Assembly (NCBI GenBank): GCA_016879935.1
Contig: JAACJQ010000091.1
Span: forward strand, 1-64,000
Reading direction: 5' to 3'
Source: Archangiaceae bacterium
Lineage (GTDB): Bacteria; Myxococcota; Myxococcia; Myxococcales; Myxococcaceae
Length of the DNA: 64,000 bases
Shown here: positions 36,756-44,645 of the stretch, in pieces
Numbering within the stretch: the stretch's first letter is position 1
Layout: every line of letters begins with the position of its first letter
Translations under genes and position numbers: made by a program
The notes under the pieces: model-generated
The model's database searches: none
What the model saw: the letters and a program-made list of their open reading frames with translations, nothing else
Told to the model about the DNA's origin: nothing

Positions 36756-37580
36756 GTGCTCATCACGGCCGCCGCCCTCGTGCTCGCCAGCAGCCCCATG
36801 CTCGAGGTCTCGACGCTCTGTGAACAGGGCTCCGGGAAGGCGGTCGCGACGCCCGCCTGTGCACCGTTGCTCGAGGCGTACTCGCGCTTCCTCGCCGTCG
36901 TCGCGCGCGAACGAAAGCCCGAGAGCCTCACCATCGAGCTGCTGAAGCAGGAGTTCGTGCCCGGCCGCGTGTTGCTCGCGAGCGGCTGGAGCGACGGAGG
37001 GCATCGCCGGCTCGAGCGGCTCGTGCTGCGTGAGCTCGATGGAACGCTCGAGGTCGTGTGGCTGGTGCCTGAGCCGCGCTCCGACGACGGGGAGCATCAG
37101 CTGCTCACCGACGTCTGGGTCTCGGGCTTCGAGCCCTTCCTCACCTTCATGAAGTCGCGCGAGACGCCCGATGACTTCGGTGCGGCGCTCCCTGTGTTCC
37201 AGGCGCAGCTCCGCTCGGTGCGCTCGACGCTCGTCGCGAAGGTGGGCGAGAAGCCGTCGAGAGCGAAGCTGCTCGCGCTCACCGGTCTCTTGATGGCGAT
37301 GCTCGAGAAGACCACGCCACCGAAGGCGCTGAGCGCCGCTGCCGAGATTCCCTCGAAGGCGGTGCAGGGCCTGCTGAGCGGCAAGGCGCAGGGAGCCTCA
37401 CGCTGGGTGGGCGCTCCAGAGAAGTTCGAGCCGCTCGTGGTGAAGGGCGCGTCGGTGCGAGGGCTGGTGTGGGGCGGCGCCGACGAGAACTGGCTGCTGC
37501 ACGTGGCCCTCACCGTCGAGCCTCGCGGCTTCACCCTCGAGCGGCGCTTCATCGCGTACGAGCAGCGCTTCATCGAGTGA
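36756..37580 (+). CDS. Hypothetical exported protein
   Basis: The 274-residue product, from GTG 36756, has a short hydrophobic signal (MLITAAALVLASSP) and a Cys pair soon after (STLCEQG, PACAPLL). The rest is a mixed alpha/beta sequence with no recognised domain; it contains a Leu-rich helix (AKLLALTGLLMAMLEK) and a C-terminal strand-rich part. The gene lies 3 bases after the PBP stop and is likely co-transcribed, so a cell-envelope role is possible but unproven. Confidence 0.65.
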   Translation: MLITAAALVLASSPMLEVSTLCEQGSGKAVATPACAPLLEAYSRFLAVVARERKPESLTIELLKQEFVPGRVLLASGWSDGGHRRLERLVLRELDGTLEVVWLVPEPRSDDGEHQLLTDVWVSGFEPFLTFMKSRETPDDFGAALPVFQAQLRSVRSTLVAKVGEKPSRAKLLALTGLLMAMLEKTTPPKALSAAAEIPSKAVQGLLSGKAQGASRWVGAPEKFEPLVVKGASVRGLVWGGADENWLLHVALTVEPRGFTLERRFIAYEQRFIE

Positions 37581-37711
37581 GCGTCTGAGTTCTGACGGCC
37601 CCACCTCGACCCACGGGGCGGCGCAGACCCACGACCTGAACGCGCGTGTGCCCGAAAGCACGAGCGCCGATCGGCCAGCCCCGCTGCATGTGCCTTGCAG
37701 GCATCGGGCTC

Positions 37712-38689
37712 ATGCTCCCGGAACGCTTCACGAACCCGAACTATGGGAAGGGCACCCACACCATCGACGACGATGGGCCCGACATCGAGCAGGAGGAGCA
37801 GCACGTCAAACAGTGGCTCGCGACGTTCCTCGCCAAGCCCACCGTCGAGCTGCCGCGCCTGCCGACGGTGGCGACCGAGATTCTCGAGCTCTCGCGCAAG
37901 CCGAACACGCGCATCGAAGACATCGCCTCGCTGCTCGAGCGTGAGCCGCTGCTCGCCGCGAAGGTGCTGAAGCTGGCGAACTCCGCCCTGTACGGAGCGA
38001 CGTCACAGGTCGCGACGCTGAAGCAGGCGCTCATTCGGATGGGCCTCGCCCTGGTGCGCGACGTGGTGATGGAGGCCGCGTTTCAGATGACGGTGATTCG
38101 CGCCGAGGGCTTCAACGACACGCTCGACACCGTGCGCCGGCACTCGACGGCGGTGGCGTGGCTGAGCCGCTTCATCGCGCGCAACACCGCGATGGACGCC
38201 GAGAACGCGTTTCTCATCGGGCTCCTGCACGACCTCGGGCTGTCGGTGGGCCTCATCGCGCTCGCCGAGTGGCTCAAAGCGAACAAGAAGCCGCAACGCC
38301 TGCGGCCCGAGCACTGGCTGGCCGTCGAGCGCCTGCACGAAGACATCGGCGCGCAGCTGCTCGAGTCGTGGAAGCTGCCGCCCTCGCTCGTGCTCGTCGT
38401 GCGCAACCACCACCACCTCATCATCGGCGGCTACCCGCACCCGTCCGTCGCGATTCACACCATCGCCGAGCACATCGCGTACGGCGCGAGCTGGGGCGTG
38501 ACGCCGACGGTGTTCCGCTCGGACGACGACATGCCGCTCGTCTCGGGCATCACCTCGATCAACGACGACGAACGCGACCGCGCGCTGAACGCGTTGAACC
38601 TGACCATGCGGCACTACGAGCAGTTCGTGCAGGACACCAAGCGCGTGCTCGAGACGCTGTCGGGGCAGTTCCAGAAAAAAGCGGCGTGA
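37712..38689 (+). CDS. HDOD domain signalling protein
   Basis: The 325-residue protein has an HDOD domain over about residues 30-260: ELPRLPTVATEILELSR, DIASLLEREPLLAAKVLKLANSA, then FLIGLLHDLGLSVGL. HDOD domains resemble HD phosphohydrolases but usually lack the full metal site, here keeping HD as HDLG. They act in signalling and gene regulation in motile delta-type bacteria. ATG 37712 is chosen because the ORF start upstream (37646) gives a Cys-rich shadow. It converges with the downstream membrane-protein gene with 2 bases between. Confidence 0.85.
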   Translation: MLPERFTNPNYGKGTHTIDDDGPDIEQEEQHVKQWLATFLAKPTVELPRLPTVATEILELSRKPNTRIEDIASLLEREPLLAAKVLKLANSALYGATSQVATLKQALIRMGLALVRDVVMEAAFQMTVIRAEGFNDTLDTVRRHSTAVAWLSRFIARNTAMDAENAFLIGLLHDLGLSVGLIALAEWLKANKKPQRLRPEHWLAVERLHEDIGAQLLESWKLPPSLVLVVRNHHHLIIGGYPHPSVAIHTIAEHIAYGASWGVTPTVFRSDDDMPLVSGITSINDDERDRALNALNLTMRHYEQFVQDTKRVLETLSGQFQKKAA

Positions 38690-38691
38690 CG

Positions 38692-39474
38692 TCAGCGATC
38701 GAGCTTCTTCAGCGTGCTCGCGGCGGCGAGGGCACTGATCGAGGCGAGCCCCATCGGCAGACACCCGACGAGCAGGCACGCGCCGCCGACGCCCAGCGGA
38801 ATCATCGACAGCACCGCCGCGACGGGGCCGAGCAGACCGATGGCTCCGAGGCGCTGCAACCACGTGACGTTGGTCGCGCGCGGGCGTTTGAGCTGCACCG
38901 TCGCCGCGAGCGCGATGGCGTGCACTGACATCAGCGCCGTGGGCAGCGCGAAGAGCAGGTCTCGCAGGTCGAGCGACAGGAGCGAGGCGAGGACGAACAG
39001 CGTCGCCGGCACGTTGAGGAGCGCCGAGAACACGGCGAGCACCCAGGTGACGTTGAGCCAGGCCGTGCCGCCGCCGGGCGTGTGCTCCCGCACGTACTGC
39101 AGGTCTTCTGGCGTCAGCTCGAGCGCGTACGGGTAGCCCAGCTCGAGCCACGTCGAGAGCGCAGCGGCGCGGCAGGGCCAGTCATTCTGATCTCGAGCAC
39201 GCTCGAGCACCGGGAGGCCCGCCAGCTCACGAAGGAACTCGAACACCGCGCGCGTGGAGTGTCTCGCGAGCCCGGTGATGGAGCGGTTGAGCGAGGTCGC
39301 GAGCTCGACGCTGCGGGGCGCCTCTTCGAGCCTGACGAGCAGCGCCCTCACGCGTGAGAGTTCCTCGTCGACGGAGTCGAAGACGGGGTCGGCCTGAACC
39401 ACGCGCTGCTGCTCCTGCGTCACGCGTTCGAGTCTGCCCGCAGCGAGCTCGTCAGTCAGCGGCCTCACCCGCAT
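38692..39474 (-). CDS. Membrane protein of unknown function, paralogue of the upstream gene
   Basis: The 260-residue protein pairs an N-terminal helical soluble part with several membrane segments in the second half (for example SALLNVPATLFVLASLLS and LGPVAAVLSMIPLGVGGACLLVG). It shares a clear homologous block with the adjacent gene: LATSLNRSITGLAR, CRAAALSTWLELGYPYALELTPEDL, VREHTPGGGTAWLN. No known family was recognised. It overlaps the upstream paralogue by 23 bases, and is last in the four-gene operon. Confidence 0.75.
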   Translation of the reverse strand: MRVRPLTDELAAGRLERVTQEQQRVVQADPVFDSVDEELSRVRALLVRLEEAPRSVELATSLNRSITGLARHSTRAVFEFLRELAGLPVLERARDQNDWPCRAAALSTWLELGYPYALELTPEDLQYVREHTPGGGTAWLNVTWVLAVFSALLNVPATLFVLASLLSLDLRDLLFALPTALMSVHAIALAATVQLKRPRATNVTWLQRLGAIGLLGPVAAVLSMIPLGVGGACLLVGCLPMGLASISALAAASTLKKLDR

Positions 39475-40171
39475 GGGCGGCGAGCCGGCCCATCGCCCAC
39501 GCCAACAGCTGTGGTGCGAACCAGGCGAGCATGCCCAACGGGCTTTCGGCAACCGCCAGCAGCGCCAACGCCATGGGAAGCAGCCACTCGATGCGCGTGA
39601 ACCGGCGCAGTCGATCGACGACGAAGGAGCCTTCGAGGCCCGCCCAACTCGCCCGCGCCAGCCCCACGGCGTGCGCCGCATTGAGCATCGGCACCGGCGC
39701 CAGAATTAGGAAGGCGGGAGAGACGATGAACCCGAGCGCCACCGCCGCCACGACGACGCCGAGGTTCTGCAGGGCGGTGATGGCGGCGAACACGAAGGTG
39801 AGGTTGAGCCAGCCGTTCGCGTCGCCGCGTCTGTGCCCCCGAACGAACTCCAGCTCTTCGGGGGTGACCTCGAGGGCCCACGGGTAGCCGAGCTTGAGAC
39901 GCGTGGCGATTGCCGCCGCGCGGCACGACCAGCCCTTCGAGTCCTGCGCCTGCCGCAACCCCTCGAGGCCCGACAGCTCGCGGAGCAGCTCCGACACGTC
40001 ACGGCTCGGCGTTCTGGCGAGGCCGACGATGGCCTGGTTCAACGAGGTGGCGAGCGAACGATCGTGTGGCGCCGCTTCGAGACGCTCGAGCAGCAGTCGC
40101 ACCCGGCCGAGCGCTTCGTCTGCTTCGGTGTCTGCGGTCGGGGCCTGGCCCTCGGTGACCCTCGTGCTCAT
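39452..40171 (-). CDS. Membrane protein of unknown function, first of a tandem paralogue pair
   Basis: The 239-residue protein has an N-terminal soluble helical region (about 1-120) with LATSLNQAIVGLAR and CRAAAIATRLKLGYPWALEVTPEEL, closely like the following gene. Hydrophobic membrane segments follow (for example VVVAAVALGFIVSPAFLIL). The tail retains charged residues. ATG 40171 overlaps the stop of the Nudix-MBL gene (TGATG), so translation is coupled. The function is unknown. Its duplication with the next gene suggests a paired or heteromeric membrane component. Confidence 0.75.
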   Translation of the reverse strand: MSTRVTEGQAPTADTEADEALGRVRLLLERLEAAPHDRSLATSLNQAIVGLARTPSRDVSELLRELSGLEGLRQAQDSKGWSCRAAAIATRLKLGYPWALEVTPEELEFVRGHRRGDANGWLNLTFVFAAITALQNLGVVVAAVALGFIVSPAFLILAPVPMLNAAHAVGLARASWAGLEGSFVVDRLRRFTRIEWLLPMALALLAVAESPLGMLAWFAPQLLAWAMGRLAAHAGEAAD

Positions 40172-41679
40172 CACGCAGCCCTGAACTTGCCCTCGTGCGC
40201 CAGCACGCGCGCCTCACCGACCAGCTTGTGCAGAATCGCGACGGTGTTGCGCTCGGCCAGCGGCCAGATGAACGCGCCCACGTCGTCGTACGCGCGCGGA
40301 ACGATCTCGTCGAGGCCGACCGGCAGGCTGAACGAGCGCACTGCCTCGAGCACCTTCGCTTCACGCCACGCGCGGTGCGCCAGGTACTCCTCGAGCTTCG
40401 CGACGCCATCGGAGATGACGGGGCCGTGCGAGGGGTAGAGCGCACCGAGCGGCAGTTCGCGCAGGCGCTCGAGCTGCTTCAGGTACACCGCCATGTCGCC
40501 TTCGGGCGGGTCGATGACGATGGTGCTCACCGTCGACACCATGTCGCCCACGATGCCCGCACGAGAGCGCTCGTCGACGAGACAGAGGTGGCCCGCGGCG
40601 TGCCCAGGCGTGTGCAGCACCTTCCACGTCATGGGGAGCGGGCCGTCGAGCGTGAGGCGCTCTCCGTCGGCGAGCAGGCGAGCGACCTTCACGGGTGCGC
40701 GATCGGCCGTACGCGCGTGCGCCCACACTGGCAGCTTCAACGCCTCCGAGACGAACTTCACGCCACCGACGTGGTCGCCGTGGTGATGACTGAGCACGAT
40801 GGCTTTGGGTTCGTACCCGTCGGCCATCAGCTCGTGCACGACCGTCACCAGCTTCTGGCACTCGTCGTCGTCGGGAGAGCCGGGGTCGACGATGAGCAGC
40901 TCCTTCGTGCCGAGCAGGTACGCGTTCGTGTGCGTCGCGGGCGGCAGCGTCGGCGTCAGCAACGGCACGATGTGCACGCCGCGCTGAAACTCGATGTGCC
41001 TCGCGAGGTGGTTCTCGCACCACGGCGGGTTCGACAGGCGCGCCACGGCGTCGTCGGAGCTCGTGAAGCCTGCCATCACCCGCAGCGCATGCAGGTTGGG
41101 TGGGTGGAGCAACGCGCTGCCCTGCTCCCAGCGCTGGAGCGCCTCGCCCGGCCGAATCCACTCGCCACTCGCGAGCTCTCCGGGCCACACCGACGCGAGC
41201 TGTCCCTCGGGCGCCTCGACGAGGAAGAAGCGCGCGTCGAACCGCACCGGCAGATAAGGCGGCGTCACCCAACGCCCGGCCACGCGAAAGTCACTCGCGA
41301 AGAGCTGCAGGCCCCGCTCCGTGAGCCCCGCGCCGAAGTCCGCGCCGCCGAGCAGCGCTTTGCGAAAGACGTCGAGCTCGGCGACCTCGGGCCCGCGCGC
41401 GACCAGCAGGCCCGTCTCTTCGAACAGCTCCCGCGCCGCCGTGACGATGAGCCTCGCGTCGTCTCCGCTCGCGCCCTGCACCGGCACCTTCGCGTCGGCC
41501 GCGTCGACCTTGCCGCCGGGGAATGCATAGAAGCCGCCGGCGAACGAGAGCCGCTGCTCGCGCTCCAGCCAGAAGACCTCGACGCCGGTGCTGACCCGCC
41601 GGAAGACGATGACGGCTGACGCATCACGCGGCGGCTTTCCGGGAGGCGGCGGCGGCAGGCCTGCGATGGCTTCACTCAT
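40171..41679 (-). CDS. Nudix hydrolase fused to an MBL-fold hydrolase
   Basis: The 502-residue protein has a Nudix domain at about 20-200. Its box begins YAFPGGKVDA and ends ARELFEETGLL, with about 15 extra residues between the GG and the RE-EE-G part, as in NUDT19-type proteins. From about 235 there is a metallo-beta-lactamase domain with SHHHGDHVGG, a THTNAYLLG entry and HTPGHAAGHLCLVDE, closest to LACTB2-type hydrolases. Nudix parts cleave nucleoside-diphosphate-linked compounds; MBL parts hydrolyse phosphoesters or thioesters. Fusions of this kind are known but uncharacterised. It starts 8 bases inside the HD gene's 3' end. Confidence 0.85.
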   Translation of the reverse strand: MSEAIAGLPPPPPGKPPRDASAVIVFRRVSTGVEVFWLEREQRLSFAGGFYAFPGGKVDAADAKVPVQGASGDDARLIVTAARELFEETGLLVARGPEVAELDVFRKALLGGADFGAGLTERGLQLFASDFRVAGRWVTPPYLPVRFDARFFLVEAPEGQLASVWPGELASGEWIRPGEALQRWEQGSALLHPPNLHALRVMAGFTSSDDAVARLSNPPWCENHLARHIEFQRGVHIVPLLTPTLPPATHTNAYLLGTKELLIVDPGSPDDDECQKLVTVVHELMADGYEPKAIVLSHHHGDHVGGVKFVSEALKLPVWAHARTADRAPVKVARLLADGERLTLDGPLPMTWKVLHTPGHAAGHLCLVDERSRAGIVGDMVSTVSTIVIDPPEGDMAVYLKQLERLRELPLGALYPSHGPVISDGVAKLEEYLAHRAWREAKVLEAVRSFSLPVGLDEIVPRAYDDVGAFIWPLAERNTVAILHKLVGEARVLAHEGKFRAA

Positions 41680-42955
41680 CGGCGTGGGCTCCCGTCAGCT
41701 TCGCCACGAGCGGCCTGGCGATGTCGACCTGGTCGGGGCGCACGAAGATGCGCGAGAGCAACACAGCTCCAGCGAAGCGTTGGTAGAGCGGTGTGTACGC
41801 CGAGACCTCGGTGAGGCGCCCGCTCGCGGAGTCGTGCACGCAGAGCGACGGCGTCTCGCCCTCGTCGGTGTACCGCGACAGCACGCCTCGCGACTCGAGC
41901 GTGAAGTGTTCGACACCCGCCACGTCGAGCGCCTTCGAGATCTCGGCCATGTCGTAGTCGGTGTCGCGCTCGGTGAACTGCGCCACGCGGCGAAAGCCCT
42001 TTCGCGTCACGATGCGCTCGGCCCAGCGGTTCTTCGACTTGCGCAGCGTCGTCCACAACGAGACGTCGTCACACCAGAGGAACGCGTCGGGGTCGGCGGG
42101 AATCTCGAACTCGCCCGGCGCCTCCTCGTAGTAGCGCTTGAGCATCCAATCGAAGCTCACCGAGGTGTGGTGGTAATAGACCGAGAGGAACATGTGGTAC
42201 CGGCTCAGCAGGAAGTCTTCGAACGCGAAGACCGCTGCCTTCGAGAGTGCCAGCACCGCCCGCCCGTCACGCTCCGCGCACCGCAGGTTCTGCAGAATCC
42301 ACTCGATGTCGTACCGGCCGTAGTTCACGCCCGTGTAGAACGAGTCGCGCTGCAGGTAGTCCATGCGGTCGGCGTCGAGCTCTCCCGACACGAGCGCGCG
42401 CAACAGCGGCGTCCAGTCGAGGCCACCGTCGCGAAAGCCCTCGACGCCGGCAGGCAGCCGACCCGTGACGAGGCCGGCGATGAGCTCGGGCGTGATGCCG
42501 TGGCGCGCGTAGACCTTCGAGAGAATCGGGGTGAGCGAGCTGTCGAGCAGCAGCTTCGCCGTGAAGTCTTCGTGCGAGGCCTGGCCCGAGTCGTCCCCCG
42601 TCCACGCGGGGAGCTTCAGCACCGAGCGCTGCGGCGCGATGGACTCCGACGCGTGGGACAACGGCATGTGGCCGAGGTCGTGGCAGAGCACCGCCAGGCG
42701 CACCGCGGCGCGGAAGCGCTCCCTGGAAGCCTCGGTCAAACTCGAGCGACTCGCGACCGCGTCGAAGAGACGTGAAGCGACGTGCATCGCGCCGAGTGAG
42801 TGGGCGTGCCGGGTGTGTGTGGCGCCGGGGAACGCGAGGTCACCGAAGCCGAGCTGCCGCACGCTGCGCAGCCGCTGGAAGAAGCGGCTGTCGATGATGG
42901 GCTTCTCGTCGTCGGTGACCGTGATGGAGCCGTGAATCGGGTCGCGAATTCTCAC
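41672..42955 (-). CDS. HD domain phosphohydrolase (SAMHD1/dGTPase-like)
   Basis: The 427-residue protein starts at GTG 42955 with VRIRDPIHGSITV, typical of this group. It carries the metal-binding HD signature: THTRHAHSLG, then CHDLGHMPLSHASE, and the Asp of SGELDADRMDYLQRD. This matches SAMHD1/deoxynucleotide triphosphohydrolase-like HD proteins, which often degrade dNTPs or signalling nucleotides. The N-terminal frame extends to 43054 without a plausible start. It is the first gene of the four-gene overlapping operon with the Nudix-MBL gene and two membrane proteins. The actual substrate is unknown. Confidence 0.88.
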   Translation of the reverse strand: MRIRDPIHGSITVTDDEKPIIDSRFFQRLRSVRQLGFGDLAFPGATHTRHAHSLGAMHVASRLFDAVASRSSLTEASRERFRAAVRLAVLCHDLGHMPLSHASESIAPQRSVLKLPAWTGDDSGQASHEDFTAKLLLDSSLTPILSKVYARHGITPELIAGLVTGRLPAGVEGFRDGGLDWTPLLRALVSGELDADRMDYLQRDSFYTGVNYGRYDIEWILQNLRCAERDGRAVLALSKAAVFAFEDFLLSRYHMFLSVYYHHTSVSFDWMLKRYYEEAPGEFEIPADPDAFLWCDDVSLWTTLRKSKNRWAERIVTRKGFRRVAQFTERDTDYDMAEISKALDVAGVEHFTLESRGVLSRYTDEGETPSLCVHDSASGRLTEVSAYTPLYQRFAGAVLLSRIFVRPDQVDIARPLVAKLTGAHADE

Positions 42956-42998
42956 GGACGCAGCGATAGCAGCATCGCCGCGCCCCCGCACAGGTGAG

Positions 42999-43565
42999 TC
43001 ACTTCGCCTTGACGAGCTTCGGGCCCAGCGCCGTGGGCCGCTTGTCTTCAGCACCCATGTTGCCGTCGGCCGGCCGCGCCCCGAGCCACATCGAGGTGCC
43101 GTCGACCTTCAGCAGGTCGTACTCGCGACCGTACTTCTCGACGCTGGCGACGAACGAGCAGCCCGTCTTCGAGACGTCCTTCGCCTGGTTCGGCACCAGC
43201 CCGCAGCCGTCCATGCCGAAGTTCTTCGCGACCGCGTCGTCAGCCTTGAGGGTGATCTTCTTGCTGGCGAAGTCGAACGACGCCTCGCTCGCGCCAACCA
43301 CGGTCTCGGACGGCTTCGTCGCCTGCCACGGCCCCTCGAACTCCATCGCGAGGAGCGGGGTCTTCAGGGCCTGGTCTGCATGAATGGTGAAGGTGAGCCG
43401 CCAGCGCTTGTCGGTGAAGGTGAAGTCACGGGTGGCGAAGGAGCCATTGCCGAGGTCTTCGGCGGCCTCGCTCTTCCACCGGCCGGTGGCGAGCTTGCGA
43501 AGGTCGGGAGCAGCTTCTGCGAACGACGACAACGAGAGCACGGCGATCAGCACCAAGCGGGTCAT
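42999..43565 (-). CDS. Small exported protein of unknown function
   Basis: The 188-residue product begins with a Sec signal, MTRLVLIAVLSLSSFAEA, at ATG 43565. The mature part reads LATGRWKSEAAEDLGNGSFATRDF, followed by strand-rich sequence and two Cys (GCGLV and GCSFV). The start region is weakly reminiscent of APCDD1-type beta-barrel domains, but this is not secure. It is divergent from the LysR gene, with a palindrome in the 83-bp gap, so that regulator may control it. Confidence 0.65.
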   Translation of the reverse strand: MTRLVLIAVLSLSSFAEAAPDLRKLATGRWKSEAAEDLGNGSFATRDFTFTDKRWRLTFTIHADQALKTPLLAMEFEGPWQATKPSETVVGASEASFDFASKKITLKADDAVAKNFGMDGCGLVPNQAKDVSKTGCSFVASVEKYGREYDLLKVDGTSMWLGARPADGNMGAEDKRPTALGPKLVKAK

Positions 43566-43631
43566 GTGGAGTCTCCAGAGGGTTGAACGGCACGCCCAAC
43601 CTGCGCCCGCCCTGCACATGACGCCACTGCA

Positions 43632-43645
43632 TGGTATCGATACCA
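43632..43645. promoter_or_regulatory. 14-bp perfect palindrome (TGGTATCGATACCA)
   Basis: A perfect 14-bp palindrome ends 3 bases before the ATG of the LysR gene, within the divergent intergenic region. LysR regulators often bind partly palindromic sites in such a region to regulate the divergent gene and themselves. This is a plausible operator, inferred from position and symmetry only. Confidence 0.5.
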
Positions 43646-43648
43646 ATC

Positions 43649-44569
43649 ATGAACAGCCTTCATCAGGTCGACCTGAACCTCTGGGTCGTGCTCGGCCACC
43701 TGCTCGAGACGGCGAGCGTCTCGGACACGGCGCGGCGGCTGGGCCGCACGCAGTCGGCCGTGAGTCATTCGCTCGCGGCGCTGCGGCAGACGTTCTCAGA
43801 CCCGCTCTTCGTTCGGGTGGGCGCGAAGCTCGAGCCGACGACGCGCGCCAGGCAGCTCGAGCCGCTGGTGCGCACGGCCCTCGAGAACCTGCAGTCGACG
43901 CTGGTGCCCGGCGACGCGTTCGAACCGGCCCGCCTGCGCCGCACCTTTCGCATGTTCCTCTCGGACTATGGGCAGATGGTGTTGCTCGGGCCGTTGCTGC
44001 GCAGGCTCGAGCGCGTGGCGCCGCACGTGGTGCTCGACGTCACCTTCAAGGCCGACGCGGGCCCCGAGCTCGCGCGCGACGTGCAGGCGGGCCGCTGCGA
44101 TCTCTCGGTGGGGCCGCCACTCGAGTCGCTCTCGGGTGTGCTCACCCAGCCGCTCTTCGACGACACCAACGTCTGCGTCGTGCGCGCCGCACACCCGTTC
44201 GCGAAGCAGCCGACCGCGAAGGCCTGGGCCAGGCTGCGTCACGTCGTGGCCTCACCGCGTGGAGCGATGCGTGACTTCGTCGACGACGCGCTCGAGCAGA
44301 AGGGGCTGGCGAGAACCGTCGTCGCACGCGTGCCGCACTTCATGGCGGCGCTCGAGCTCGTCGCGCAGACCGACGCCGTCACCGTCGTACCCGAGCGCCT
44401 CGCGAGGGTCTGGGCGTCTCGCCACGTGCGGCTCATCGAGCCTCCACTCCCCTTGCCGGCCTTCACGATGAGCTGGTTCGTCCCGGAGGTGGCGCGGACC
44501 GACCCCGCGAACATGTGGCTGCGCAGCGAGCTCAAGCGCGTGGTGCCCGCTTCGACGGCGAGACGGTGA
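43649..44569 (+). CDS. LysR-type transcriptional regulator
   Basis: The 306-residue protein has an N-terminal winged helix-turn-helix (VDLNLWVVLGHLLETASVSDTARRLGRTQSAVSHSLAAL) typical of LysR regulators. A periplasmic-binding-like effector domain follows (from about 90, with LFDDTNVCVVRAAHPF and PHFMAALELVAQTDAVTVVPE). The target is likely the divergent exported-protein gene or itself. The ligand is unknown. ATG 43649 is used; a GTG at 43631 is possible but would sit in the palindrome. Confidence 0.9.
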   Translation: MNSLHQVDLNLWVVLGHLLETASVSDTARRLGRTQSAVSHSLAALRQTFSDPLFVRVGAKLEPTTRARQLEPLVRTALENLQSTLVPGDAFEPARLRRTFRMFLSDYGQMVLLGPLLRRLERVAPHVVLDVTFKADAGPELARDVQAGRCDLSVGPPLESLSGVLTQPLFDDTNVCVVRAAHPFAKQPTAKAWARLRHVVASPRGAMRDFVDDALEQKGLARTVVARVPHFMAALELVAQTDAVTVVPERLARVWASRHVRLIEPPLPLPAFTMSWFVPEVARTDPANMWLRSELKRVVPASTARR

Positions 44570-44645
44570 GGCGCATCGCGACCAACTCGTGCTGCGTTTC
44601 ACTTCCGACGCGTCGATGGCGTGTGGTACGGACCTCGCCCACTCG

